64,000 nt of DNA from Lentisphaeria bacterium UBA4640 (GTDB taxonomy: Bacteria; Verrucomicrobiota; Lentisphaeria; Victivallales; UBA1829): NCBI GenBank assembly GCA_002405835.1, contig DHMO01000030.1, positions 16,125 through 80,124 of the forward strand. The letters run 5' to 3'. Every line of letters begins with the position of its first letter. Position 1 is the stretch's first letter. Below the pieces are notes generated by a model that had not been told where the DNA came from, made no database searches, and saw nothing but the letters and a program-made list of their open reading frames with translations. The position numbers and the translations under genes were made by a program. This document shows positions 41,867-50,060 of the stretch, one piece after another.

Positions 41867-42112
41867 TGTCATTAGTGCAGATCTGTTCAGAGCTTCCTGC
41901 CAAATCAGCCGTTTTCATCCGTCATTTTTTGTCTGCAAAATAATTTGGGGGAGAGAAAGTCCAGTTATTACCAGAGTAGTTCTGCCCTGCTGGTACTGCC
42001 TCCGGAAACGATCGTTCTTATTCATCGGCGGGGAGGGCGCTAAAGAGTTTTTACAGACAGCCCTTTTTTGTGTTTTTCTTTCTTCCGGATGAATATTTTG
42101 CGGAACTGAAAA

Positions 42113-42265
42113 TGGCGTTGGGAAGTGTTTTCTGGAAATTTTCTTCAGATCACGGATATTGCCGATTCGCTTCATTACTGCGGCAGCGCGTGGTTCTGCG
42201 CTGTTTTCCGCGGCAAAACGGGCGAGACTCCGCTTTCGTATCGCCGACGTCTGCAGAGAAAGTGA
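42113..42265 (+). pseudogene. Remnant of an AraC-family regulator (C-terminal helix-turn-helix)
   Basis: From 42149 to the TGA at 42263-42265 the frame reads ITDIADSLHYCGSAWFCAVF, then RGKTGETPLSYRRRLQRK, which follows the second helix-turn-helix of AraC proteins (IA--LGF-S-SYF-R-FR--G-TP--YR). Upstream the frame meets a TGA in 42110-42120, and there is no N-terminal domain. It is a decayed fragment. The remaining bases 41867-42112 show no gene; a weak stem before a T-run at 42035-42070 is the only feature. Confidence 0.72.
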
Positions 42266-42316
42266 AGATGCCGGTGCACTCTCCGCAAGATTTAACAGAT
42301 TCCTGACATTTTTTCT

Positions 42317-42344
42317 TTGATTAAGTGGATTTCCGATGTATATT
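42317..42344 (+). promoter_or_regulatory. Promoter of the lipoprotein-znu operon
   Basis: TTGATT, 16-base spacer, TATATT, 30 bases before the lipoprotein ATG. I did not find a clear Zur palindrome here. Confidence 0.5.
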
Positions 42345-42374
42345 ACAGTAAATAACAGAAAAGGAGATTCCGTC

Positions 42375-42869
42375 ATGAGAAAATTTCTCTCTGCTCTTGC
42401 CTCCATCGGCGCAGCGCTGGCTCTCACTGCCTGTTCCACGGTCCAGACACAGGAAGTGCCGTCGGGCGCATTCAATGCTGAAGATGAACAGGAACTGCGC
42501 ACCGCCGCAACCGCATACGTCACCGATGTTCTGAACGGGCTCGAATCCGGAAGTTACGAACTCTTCATCCGGAATTTTGCGCCGGAATACCGCAAGACTA
42601 TGACCTCCGCCAAGTTTAAACTCATGACAGAGGAGTTCCGGAAGAACAATGGAAAAGCTGAAAAAATTGAATGGCTCGGTTCGCTCAACCAGGGAATTTT
42701 CAAAACAGCGCTCTGGAAAGCCCGCTTTGCCCGCTCGCGCGCTTCCGAAGCAGAGCTGAAACGCAACGGAAAAGATCCGGAAGAAGTTCCCGTTCCTGAT
42801 ACTCTCATCCGTCTTCTGCTCGGCAAAATTGACGGACAATGGAAAATATTTGCCATCTTCGTAAACTGA
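42375..42869 (+). CDS. Lipoprotein of unknown function at the head of the znu operon
   Basis: The 164-residue protein starts at ATG 42375, seven bases after AAGGAGA. It has a lipoprotein signal with lipobox TACS (Cys near residue 20) and one compact alpha/beta domain of about 120 residues resembling NTF2/DUF-type periplasmic domains (TAATAYVTDVLNGLESGSYELFIRNF, then KIDGQWKIFAIFVN). It may be a periplasmic partner of the zinc transporter, since znuA begins 12 bases later, but the link is only by position. Confidence 0.72.
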   Translation: MRKFLSALASIGAALALTACSTVQTQEVPSGAFNAEDEQELRTAATAYVTDVLNGLESGSYELFIRNFAPEYRKTMTSAKFKLMTEEFRKNNGKAEKIEWLGSLNQGIFKTALWKARFARSRASEAELKRNGKDPEEVPVPDTLIRLLLGKIDGQWKIFAIFVN

Positions 42870-42881
42870 AAGGAGGTCTGA

Positions 42882-43817
42882 ATGAAACTGTCTTTTTCTC
42901 TGGTTTTGAGTGTGTTCATCGCCGTTTCAGCGTTTGCAGAGGTTAATATTCTCTGCACAACAACACCCGTCACTCTGCTGACAAAAGCCGTCATTAACGG
43001 AATTAAGGGATACAAAGTGACAACGATGCTTCCGTCTGCGGTCGGCTGTCCGCACGACTATGCATTGACTCCGCAGGATATGCGGAAACTTGCAAAAGCA
43101 GATGTGATCGTTATAAACGGTCTCGGCATGGAGGATTTTCTGGAAGGGGCGATTCCCCGTGTCAACCGCAAGGCGTTTGTCATTGATTCTTCGAAAGGGG
43201 TGAAGGGGCTTCTTCCGTTCCGCGACAGCGAAGAGGAGTGTTCCGAACATGGACACGCCCACAAGCATGAACACAAGCATGAACACAAGCATGAGCATGC
43301 TTGGAACGAACACCTTTTTGCAGCACCCGGAACTGCGGCGGAACTGGTTGGACGCATCGCGGAAGAGCTTTCCGTCAAATTTCCGGAAGACTCCGTCAAA
43401 TTTTCTGCGAATGCAAAAAAATATCAGGATGCTCTGCTGAATCTTGACAGAGAATACCGCGCATTCGGCAAGTCCATTCCGGCGGAAAAACGGAACATTG
43501 CAGTTCAGCACGGAATTTTCGATTATCTGGCTTCCGCACTCGGACTGCACGTAACGGAATACCTTCAGCCGCATACCGGAAGCGAGCCGTCCGCCGCACA
43601 GATCTGGGAGATGACCGCTCACCTGAAACGGCATGGAGCTTCCGCAATCCTGGCAGAGAAAAATTATCCGTCAAAAGTGACGGAACTGGTTGCCCGCGAG
43701 ACAAAAATTCCGGTTCTCACGCTTGCTGTTCAGCCGGAGAGCGGAGCAACTCCTGAGGCGTTTCTGAAACTGCACAGGGATAATCTGGAAGCAATGAAAG
43801 CGTTCTACAGAAAATGA
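42882..43817 (+). CDS. znuA: Zinc ABC transporter substrate-binding protein
   Basis: The 311-residue protein has a signal peptide (about 1-19) and the ZnuA fold of cluster A-I binding proteins. The zinc ligands are His in CPHDYALTPQD (near residue 63), the His in NIAVQHGIFDYLA (near 205) and Glu or Asp further on. A His-rich loop with repeated H-K-H-E units spans about residues 122-141, as in ZnuA proteins that buffer zinc. It delivers zinc to the ZnuCB transporter. AAGGAGG precedes the ATG and the stop overlaps the znuC start. Confidence 0.88.
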   Translation: MKLSFSLVLSVFIAVSAFAEVNILCTTTPVTLLTKAVINGIKGYKVTTMLPSAVGCPHDYALTPQDMRKLAKADVIVINGLGMEDFLEGAIPRVNRKAFVIDSSKGVKGLLPFRDSEEECSEHGHAHKHEHKHEHKHEHAWNEHLFAAPGTAAELVGRIAEELSVKFPEDSVKFSANAKKYQDALLNLDREYRAFGKSIPAEKRNIAVQHGIFDYLASALGLHVTEYLQPHTGSEPSAAQIWEMTAHLKRHGASAILAEKNYPSKVTELVARETKIPVLTLAVQPESGATPEAFLKLHRDNLEAMKAFYRK

Positions 43818-44599
43818 CTCACAAGCTCTGTCCAAACTGTGCGCACTCGGTAAGTTTCGAACATGTATCCGTCGAAAATGACGGAGTGACGATTCTTACG
43901 GACATCTGTGCATCCATCCCGCGGGGAGGGTGCACGGCTATCGTCGGTCCGAACGGGGCGGGAAAAACAACGCTTGTTCTGACTTTGCTGGATGAGATTC
44001 CCTACTCCGGAACAATCCGCTTCCACGGATACGATTCGGAACGTCCGCGTTTCGGGTATGTCCCGCAGTCGCTCTCGTTTGACCGCGGAATGCCGCTGAC
44101 CGTGCTTGAATTCATGGCGGCGTTTCACCAGAAGCGTCCGCTCTGCTTCGGCATCCGCAAATCGCTGAAGACGGAGCTTGTTGCTCTGCTGGAAAAGACG
44201 GGCTGCGCGCAGCTGGCAGACCGTCCGCTCGGAGCGCTTTCGGGCGGAGAACTGCAGAGAGTGATGCTTTCCGGCGCGCTCTCTCAGGATCCTGAACTGC
44301 TGATTCTTGATGAACCGGCGTCCGGAATCGACTTCAAGGGCGGAATGGTGTGCTGCGAACTGCTCGACCGTTTCCGCAAGGAGCGGAATTTCACGCAGCT
44401 GATGATTACACACGACCTCTCCACGGTTCTGGCTCATGCAACGCATGTGATCTGTCTGAACAAGCGGATCGTCGCGGAGGGCGATCCGAAAACGATTCTG
44501 ACGCCGGAAGTTCTCGCGGAGACGTTCGGTCCGCACAAAGGCATTCCCGCGCCGGGAACGATTCCGGCGGCCGGCTGTTCATGCAAAGGAAAACATTGA
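43814..44599 (+). CDS. znuC: Zinc ABC transporter ATP-binding protein
   Basis: The 261-residue ABC ATPase has Walker A GPNGAGKTT near residues 47-55, the signature LSGGELQRVML near 148-158 and Walker B LLILDEPASGID. It also has the DLSTVLAHA switch His region. It belongs to the manganese/zinc (family 3) importer ATPases. The gene overlaps znuA by four bases. Its C-terminus has a short Cys pair (GCSCKGKH), perhaps a zinc-sensing extra. The first residues (MTHKLCPNCAHS) also form a C-x-x-C-x-H-like pair uncommon for ZnuC. Confidence 0.88.
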   Translation: MTHKLCPNCAHSVSFEHVSVENDGVTILTDICASIPRGGCTAIVGPNGAGKTTLVLTLLDEIPYSGTIRFHGYDSERPRFGYVPQSLSFDRGMPLTVLEFMAAFHQKRPLCFGIRKSLKTELVALLEKTGCAQLADRPLGALSGGELQRVMLSGALSQDPELLILDEPASGIDFKGGMVCCELLDRFRKERNFTQLMITHDLSTVLAHATHVICLNKRIVAEGDPKTILTPEVLAETFGPHKGIPAPGTIPAAGCSCKGKH

Positions 44600-44601
44600 T
44601 T

Positions 44602-45465
44602 ATGGAACTGGATATCGTCTCTTTTTTCTGTGAGTGGATCGGGCGGATCATTCCGCTTGAGTGCATGCAGATGCGGTTCATGCAGACTGCAATGCTGGGG
44701 CTGATTCTGATTGCTCCGATGGCCGCTGTGGCGGGAACGCAGGTGGTGAATTTCCGTATGGCGTTCTTCTCGGATGCGATCGGTCACTCCGCATTTGCGG
44801 GGGTGGCGTTCGGGCTGCTCCTCGCGGTCAGCCCGAATCTGACGATGCCGCTGCTGGCTGTGCTGGTCGGACTCGGCATCATGGCGGTGAAGCAGCGCAG
44901 CGGGCTTTCGACGGATACGGTGATCGGTGTTTTCTTCTCCGCAGTTGTCGCGGCAGGACTCGCGGTGGTGAGCCGTTATCCGCAGGCGATGCGCGACATG
45001 CAGATGTTTCTCTATGGCGATATTCTCACGATCAGCGATGCGGAAATCGCCGCGATGTTTCTTCTTCTGCTCGTCTTTACGGTATTTCAGTCGTTCGCAT
45101 TCAACAAAATGATCTGCATCGGTCTGAATCTTCAGCTGGCAAAGGCGAACCGGATCCGGATTTCGCTGTACCAGTATCTTTTTGCCGCGCTGCTTTCGCT
45201 GGTGGTGATTCTTTCGGTGAAGGCGGTCGGGGTTCTGCTGGTGACCGCAATGCTGATCACGCCTGCCGCCGCAGCGCGGAATCTGGCGTCATCCTACGGA
45301 AAAATGCTCTGGTATTCGGTCGGAATCAGCCTGTTTTCCGCGATTGCGGGGCTCCTGCTTTCCGCTCAGGACTGGATGCGGACTGCGGCGGGGGCGACGA
45401 TTGTTCTCTGCTCGTGCGTGATTTTCTGCATCAGCCTCCTGTTCCGCCGCCGCGGCCGCGCATGA
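44602..45465 (+). CDS. znuB: Zinc ABC transporter permease
   Basis: The 287-residue protein is an integral membrane protein with about eight helices of the ABC-3 permease family. Conserved phrases are GHSAFAGVAFGLLLA (residues about 57-70), LSTDTVIGVFFSAVVAAGL and AVGVLLVTAMLITPAAAARNLA near residues 210-235. It starts at ATG 44602, two bases after the znuC stop. The longer upstream frame would overlap znuC. The converging GNAT gene ends 11 bases later. Confidence 0.88.
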   Translation: MELDIVSFFCEWIGRIIPLECMQMRFMQTAMLGLILIAPMAAVAGTQVVNFRMAFFSDAIGHSAFAGVAFGLLLAVSPNLTMPLLAVLVGLGIMAVKQRSGLSTDTVIGVFFSAVVAAGLAVVSRYPQAMRDMQMFLYGDILTISDAEIAAMFLLLLVFTVFQSFAFNKMICIGLNLQLAKANRIRISLYQYLFAALLSLVVILSVKAVGVLLVTAMLITPAAAARNLASSYGKMLWYSVGISLFSAIAGLLLSAQDWMRTAAGATIVLCSCVIFCISLLFRRRGRA

Positions 45466-45476
45466 TTCGTTTTTAT

Positions 45477-46079
45477 TTAAAAGAGCTGCGTGGGAAGAAC
45501 ATGCTTCTGCCGTGACGGAAAATTGCGGTCGAAGAGGTCCGCTTCCTCTGCGGTGATGCAATAGATTTCTCCTTCGGAAAATGCGCCTGCTGGAACAGCG
45601 GAGAACGCACGGATGAGCAGCGCTGGGCAGTATCCGCCTTCGGCGTCGGTGATTCCATATTTTTCCGCTGGTTCAAATCCGAAGCGGCTGTAATAGCCCG
45701 GATCACCGTATATGAGGACTGCGAAAACTGCGCTTTTTTCCGCAAGTTCGAGTGTGTGACGGATCAAAGCGGAACCGATTCCGCGTTTCTGAAAGCGGGG
45801 TGCTACGGCAACGGGACCCATCGTCAGAACAGACACAATGCCGTTTTGCGTTTTCAGTGAGGCGTCTGCATACCAGATTCCGCCCGCAAGTTCGCCGCCG
45901 TATTCCGTCGCAAAGCTGAGTTCCGGGCGGAGGACGGGTGAAGTGCGGAGTCTGTGGACGAGAAGATGTTCTCTGCATCCGGGCGCGTATTTATCCCAGA
46001 AAGCATCACGGACGAGACTTTCCATTTCATGGTACTGTTCCGTTTTTTCGGGACGGATGATGATTGTTTTCCTGTTCAT
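45477..46079 (-). CDS. GNAT-family N-acetyltransferase
   Basis: The 200-residue protein has one GNAT domain with the acetyl-CoA loop VAPRFQKRGIGSALIRHTLELA (motif A, R-x-x-G-I-G) and the following GDPGYYSRFGFEPAEKYGI strand common to YhbS-type enzymes. The substrate is unknown. The start at 46079 overlaps the stop of the TetR gene by four bases, so it is the regulated partner of that repressor. A longer upstream frame is inside the TetR gene and is not used. Confidence 0.85.
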   Translation of the reverse strand: MNRKTIIIRPEKTEQYHEMESLVRDAFWDKYAPGCREHLLVHRLRTSPVLRPELSFATEYGGELAGGIWYADASLKTQNGIVSVLTMGPVAVAPRFQKRGIGSALIRHTLELAEKSAVFAVLIYGDPGYYSRFGFEPAEKYGITDAEGGYCPALLIRAFSAVPAGAFSEGEIYCITAEEADLFDRNFPSRQKHVLPTQLF

Positions 46080-46648
46080 TTTGATAAAATCCTTTCGAGC
46101 TGTTCTGCCAGTTTCCGCGGCTCTTCCGCGGTGTCGTAAAGGTTCATCAGGAGAAAGAATGCACCGTAAAACCGGATGCCTTCCGCTTCGGGGTCGGGTG
46201 CGCCGCAAACACGGAAGAGATCTGTTACATACTCAAGCGGACCGCGTCCGAAGTACTGCTGAAAGAGTGCGTTCATGGCGGGGGAGCGGTGCTGCTCGCG
46301 TGTGAGCATCCGGCGGAAATCGGAACAGAAGGGGTCTTCGGTCCAGTGACGGAACATTTCGACGGTGAAGCGGACAAGGTCGGCGTGTTCTATTCCTCTC
46401 CATTCGCCGGGATTGTCTGCGCGGTTTACGGCAGGGAGGTTGCACTTCACCGCATATTCGCGGTCGAACTGCTCCATTTTGCGGAGAACGGCTTGAAAAA
46501 TATCCTCCTTGCTGCGATAGTGCCGGTAGAGCGCCCCGGCTGTAATGCCAAGAGCAGCGGCGAGTTCGCGCATGGTCGATTTTTCATACCCGTTCCGGAC
46601 GTAAAGTTCCAGAGCTGCGGAAAGAATTCTGTCTTTGGTCTTTTCCAT
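46076..46648 (-). CDS. TetR-family transcriptional repressor
   Basis: The 190-residue protein has the TetR helix-turn-helix at residues 20-45 (MRELAAALGITAGALYRHYRSKEDIFQAVL) and a helical ligand domain. It precedes the GNAT gene in an overlapping operon. Two palindromes, one inside its promoter, are the obvious binding sites, so it represses its own operon until a small molecule, perhaps a substrate of the acetyltransferase, is present. Confidence 0.9.
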   Translation of the reverse strand: MEKTKDRILSAALELYVRNGYEKSTMRELAAALGITAGALYRHYRSKEDIFQAVLRKMEQFDREYAVKCNLPAVNRADNPGEWRGIEHADLVRFTVEMFRHWTEDPFCSDFRRMLTREQHRSPAMNALFQQYFGRGPLEYVTDLFRVCGAPDPEAEGIRFYGAFFLLMNLYDTAEEPRKLAEQLERILSK

Positions 46649-46667
46649 GATGAATCTTGTTTATAAA

Positions 46668-46709
46668 GTAAACGGTTGTTTACCTGTAATATAGTAAACA
46701 ACTGTTTAC
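46668..46709. promoter_or_regulatory. Twin TetR operators
   Basis: GTAAACGGTTGTTTAC (46668-46683) and GTAAACAACTGTTTAC (46694-46709) are near-palindromic 16-mers with GTAAAC arms, centre-to-centre 26 bases apart. The second occupies the promoter spacer and the first lies just downstream of the -10 box. Confidence 0.85.
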
Positions 46710-46716
46710 TTTTCAA
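46688..46716 (-). promoter_or_regulatory. Promoter of the TetR-GNAT operon
   Basis: Minus-strand TTGAAA (46711-46716), 17-base spacer and TATATT (46688-46693). The spacer is filled by one operator. Confidence 0.7.
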
Positions 46717-46736
46717 GAGCGAAAGAGAAAATTTCT

Positions 46737-49052
46737 TTATTTTTCTATGAATTCGTGGATTGTTGCGGTGAGTTTTTCCACGGAAGCGGGTTTCCGCAGA
46801 CAGCGGTCTACGCCGGATTCCTTGACAGCGGCGAGTTCAGCTTCGGTCATGCCGGAGCCGAAAGCGAGAATCACAAGTCCCTGATTGCTGTTTCCCGTGC
46901 GGATTGCGGAAAGAAGTTCCGTGCAGAATGCTTTCTGGAATTTCAGATCAAGAAGCAGAAAATCAAAGTGTCCGGTTTTGAGTTTTTCAAGACATTCTTC
47001 AGGTGTGGAGGCGTGGACAAGGCTGCAGGGTTCGCTCTCCAGCATCATGCAGAACATGGTGTAGACGGAATCGGATTTGTCGGCGACAAGAACGCTGCAG
47101 CGCTGTCCGGGGCGGAGCGCGATCCGGCGTGCGCGGTCAGGCGAGAAGATGCAGAGCGAAGTGCGGGCGAGGTTGGAATCGTGTTCTTCGGCATCCAGGG
47201 CGTTGGCGAGAGTGATTTCCGCCGGGTCCGGGTTGGGGAAGAAGAGACTTATTTCTGTTCCGCCCTTCTTCGTTTCCTGAACAGTGAGGCGCGCGCCGAG
47301 GAGTTCCGAATGCAGTTTGATGAGCGTAAGATTGAGAATCGGTGCGGCGAATCCGCTGACGGAGTGCTTGATTCCGGGACAGCGCACGCGGTCGAGAAAG
47401 AGTGTCGCGAGTGAAACGGAGCCAAGTTCCTTTTCATCGAAACAGTGGAAGAGAATGCCGTCGTCCGTTGCGGAACCGCTCCAGCGTACACGGGAATCCG
47501 GTGAGGCGACGGAGATGAGGGTAGAGGCGGCAAGAGTGAGGATGCGCGTCATGGCGTCGCGGTCGGAGATGATTTTTCCGTGCATTCCGGGCCAGTGAAT
47601 TTCGAAGCGGACGCGCCGTTCTGCGGCGAGGGGAACGCAGGAGTCGGAGAGTTCGCGGATGACGTCGTTTGCATCGAATTCGGTGTAGGCGGGTTCGCGC
47701 CGGGAGAGATCGAATTCGGAGAGGTTGTTGAGCGCGGCGAGGAGGCGTCCGGCGGCGAGAGCTTCATCGTGAATGCGGGCGAGCGGAGCCTGAACTTCGC
47801 TGCAGTCTTTGAGTTTGCGCTGGAGCAGGCTTGAGAATCCGGTCATCATGCCGACGGGTTCCTGAAGCTCGGCGACCATGTCGTTGAGAAGGACGGATTT
47901 AAGCCGGTTGGAGCTTTCCGCGTCGCTTCGGGCGAGCAGTTCGCGTTCATGGCTTTTCTTGAGACGCAAAGTCATGCCGGAGAGTTTGTCGCGCAGGTGG
48001 TTGAAGGTGCTGGAGAGCTCGCGGAATTCCTCTGTTGTTCCGGAGCGCAGGTTTTTCGGCGGTTCATCGCCGCGGGAGAGGGCGGCGGCGAACTTCAGGA
48101 TTCCATGCACGCATTTTCCGAGTTCTTCCGCATGGCGGAAGAGATACGCGAAGAAGATAAGGTATCCGAGCAGGGCGAAGAGAATGAGGTTGCCGATCAG
48201 AATCCGTTTTCCCTGCGGGGCGGCTGTGCAGACGAATTCGGACGGAACGGCGCGGACGAGCCGAAGCTCCTGCGCCGGAACGGTGTCGATTCCGAGTGTG
48301 GAGGCGGAAAGTTCCCAGGTTTCTCCGTTTCCGGTGATCATGGAATCCATATCGAATCTCCGTGCGCCGGAGCCGGGAATGAGACGCGTTCCGAGGAGAT
48401 GCATCCGTGTTTTGAGTTCGGAAAGAGTCTGGCTGTCTTCATCGGTTTCGCATTTGAGCATCCGTTTTCCATGCAGCAGAGCGAGCACGCCCGTTTTTCC
48501 GGAAGGCTGCATGGATTTCAGCAGACGCGCGAGGTCTATTTCGCAGATGGTGTGAACGGTGGTTCCCTGGGCTGTGTTGGAGATGGAGAGGCGGATGCAG
48601 CCGGTTTCGTTTTCCGGAATAATCAGTGCGGGACCTTGCGGCAGACGGGCGAGAACGGTCTGCGGAATGGAGTTTTCATGAATTTTTCCGTTTTCGGAGC
48701 GCGTGAAACGCTGTTCGGTCTGTCCCGGAGCGGTCAGCGAGACGAAGAGTTCACCCGGAAACGGGAAATGCCCGATTGTGCTGCGCGCTCCCGCCGGGTC
48801 GAGGGCAAGCGCGGCGTTGAGTTCGCTCAGACGCAGCAGAATATCATTGAAAAACGCTTCGAGACGCAGGGCGGCGATTTCGGATTCCGAGCGGATGCGG
48901 CGTTCGGAGCCGCGTTCGAGCAGATTGAACATGCGGGAATCTCTTTTCCTGGCTTCGGCATCTGTTTTCCAGACGAAAAGAGTCATGGAGAGGAGTCCGC
49001 AGAGAAGAGCCGCCCCGCCGATCCGGGAGATGAACTTTGCACGTATTTTCAT
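46737..49052 (-). CDS. Membrane histidine pseudokinase with receiver domain
   Basis: The 771-residue protein has a membrane helix (about 10-28), a periplasmic sensor of about 230 residues, a second helix (about 265-285), a HAMP-like linker and a HisKA-like helix pair near 380-440. A GHKL-like region and a C-terminal receiver (about 660-765) complete it. In the phosphorylation helix the H-E-L-R-x-P box is replaced by VAELQEPV, with Ala394 where His belongs. The N-box region DRDAMTRILTLAASTLIS has no Asn and no convincing glycine boxes follow. The receiver keeps Asp702 in LLLDLKF, an early Asp pair and a Lys in LRKPAS. It probably reads a signal without autophosphorylation and may be phosphorylated by another kinase. 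It overlaps the Ser/Thr pseudokinase gene by four bases. Confidence 0.8.
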   Translation of the reverse strand: MKIRAKFISRIGGAALLCGLLSMTLFVWKTDAEARKRDSRMFNLLERGSERRIRSESEIAALRLEAFFNDILLRLSELNAALALDPAGARSTIGHFPFPGELFVSLTAPGQTEQRFTRSENGKIHENSIPQTVLARLPQGPALIIPENETGCIRLSISNTAQGTTVHTICEIDLARLLKSMQPSGKTGVLALLHGKRMLKCETDEDSQTLSELKTRMHLLGTRLIPGSGARRFDMDSMITGNGETWELSASTLGIDTVPAQELRLVRAVPSEFVCTAAPQGKRILIGNLILFALLGYLIFFAYLFRHAEELGKCVHGILKFAAALSRGDEPPKNLRSGTTEEFRELSSTFNHLRDKLSGMTLRLKKSHERELLARSDAESSNRLKSVLLNDMVAELQEPVGMMTGFSSLLQRKLKDCSEVQAPLARIHDEALAAGRLLAALNNLSEFDLSRREPAYTEFDANDVIRELSDSCVPLAAERRVRFEIHWPGMHGKIISDRDAMTRILTLAASTLISVASPDSRVRWSGSATDDGILFHCFDEKELGSVSLATLFLDRVRCPGIKHSVSGFAAPILNLTLIKLHSELLGARLTVQETKKGGTEISLFFPNPDPAEITLANALDAEEHDSNLARTSLCIFSPDRARRIALRPGQRCSVLVADKSDSVYTMFCMMLESEPCSLVHASTPEECLEKLKTGHFDFLLLDLKFQKAFCTELLSAIRTGNSNQGLVILAFGSGMTEAELAAVKESGVDRCLRKPASVEKLTATIHEFIEK

Positions 49053-50056
49053 AATCTGCCCGCCGACTTCAATTTTGTCATGCGCTGAAGTTTATTCCGG
49101 ACATACTGGAAGTGGTTGAGACGGGCGTTGACTGTTGCGATGATTTCGCTGATGTTTGGACGGAATGCAGGGGTCGGATTCACCATGCGGCAGATCAATT
49201 CGGAAATGGAGTCGTTGACCATTTTCTTTATCCAGTCAAAATGAATCAGGTGTCTGCCGTCTTCATTGTCTGCCGGAAGGTCGGTTCCGGTAAGAAGATA
49301 ATAGAAAAAGGCTCCGAGGGAATAAATATCGGATTTTTCGCTGACGGTTCCGTTTTCCGTTGTTTCCGGAGCGGTGAAAATATTCACGTTGATATAACCG
49401 GAATCCAGCATGAGTTCGTAGAATCCGAAGTGCATGAGGGAGAGCTGTTCATTTTCATTTACCACAATATTCTGCAGATTGAGTTCTCCGTGACAGATTT
49501 GGTGGTCGAGTGCATCGGAGAGACCGGAGGCGAGATCAAGAACCCAGGAACAGGCTTTTTCCAGCGGAACGGTCTGCACATTTTGAGAGATGTAATAGTC
49601 CTGAAGCGTTTTGCCGGAGAGATCCGGGGTAATGTAATACGGGAGGGAGCCTATGACGCCGACGTTGAGAATAGGCGTCACTGTGCAGCTGTGCAGCGAC
49701 GCGGTGGAGCGGGCGACATCTACAAAACGGCGGCAGCGCTCTTCGGAAGCCGCATAGAAAGGGTTGAGAATGTGGAGAGTAACGGTGTCGTTCCGGTTCA
49801 AATCCACGGCTTCCGTCATGCTGACGACATCGTTTGATTCGGTCACAGGCGCATCAATCCGGTAGTTGTCCAGCCATAGCGGACGGGTAATGACATGGGA
49901 GCAGAGCGGGCAGATGAATGTTGTCAGCGGTGCAATTTCCGTCACGTCAAAATGCTGTCCGCATTCCGGACAGGATATTTTCAGAGAACCGGCTGCGGCT
50001 TCTTCCAGATATTCATTTAATGACGGGATCTCTTCCTGCTGTGTTTCTTTGTCCAT
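49049..50056 (-). CDS. Ser/Thr protein pseudokinase with N-terminal zinc ribbon
   Basis: The 335-residue protein starts with a zinc ribbon (CPECG near residue 29 and CPLC near 47) and continues with a protein-kinase fold. Compared with active kinases it has lost all three key residues: the ATP lysine region reads VTLHIL, the catalytic loop HRD-K-N is HGELNLQN with Glu191 for Asp, and DFG is HFG with His209. APE (TAPE) and SEKSDIYSLGAFFYYLLTG remain, so the fold is kept. It probably works as a scaffold or sensor. It lies four bases after the metallo-hydrolase stop and overlaps the histidine pseudokinase gene. Confidence 0.82.
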   Translation of the reverse strand: MDKETQQEEIPSLNEYLEEAAAGSLKISCPECGQHFDVTEIAPLTTFICPLCSHVITRPLWLDNYRIDAPVTESNDVVSMTEAVDLNRNDTVTLHILNPFYAASEERCRRFVDVARSTASLHSCTVTPILNVGVIGSLPYYITPDLSGKTLQDYYISQNVQTVPLEKACSWVLDLASGLSDALDHQICHGELNLQNIVVNENEQLSLMHFGFYELMLDSGYINVNIFTAPETTENGTVSEKSDIYSLGAFFYYLLTGTDLPADNEDGRHLIHFDWIKKMVNDSISELICRMVNPTPAFRPNISEIIATVNARLNHFQYVRNKLQRMTKLKSAGRL

Positions 50057-50060
50057 AAAA

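Noticed and set aside
41950..42075. A GAGAAAGTCC-like stretch that recalled the start of RNase P RNA
   Set aside because: The remaining conserved blocks are missing and the sequence runs into an AraC gene remnant within about 160 bases.
43246..43302. Short repeats CATGAACACAAG-like in znuA taken as a possible variable tandem repeat
   Set aside because: They encode the His-rich metal loop expected in ZnuA, so protein function explains them.
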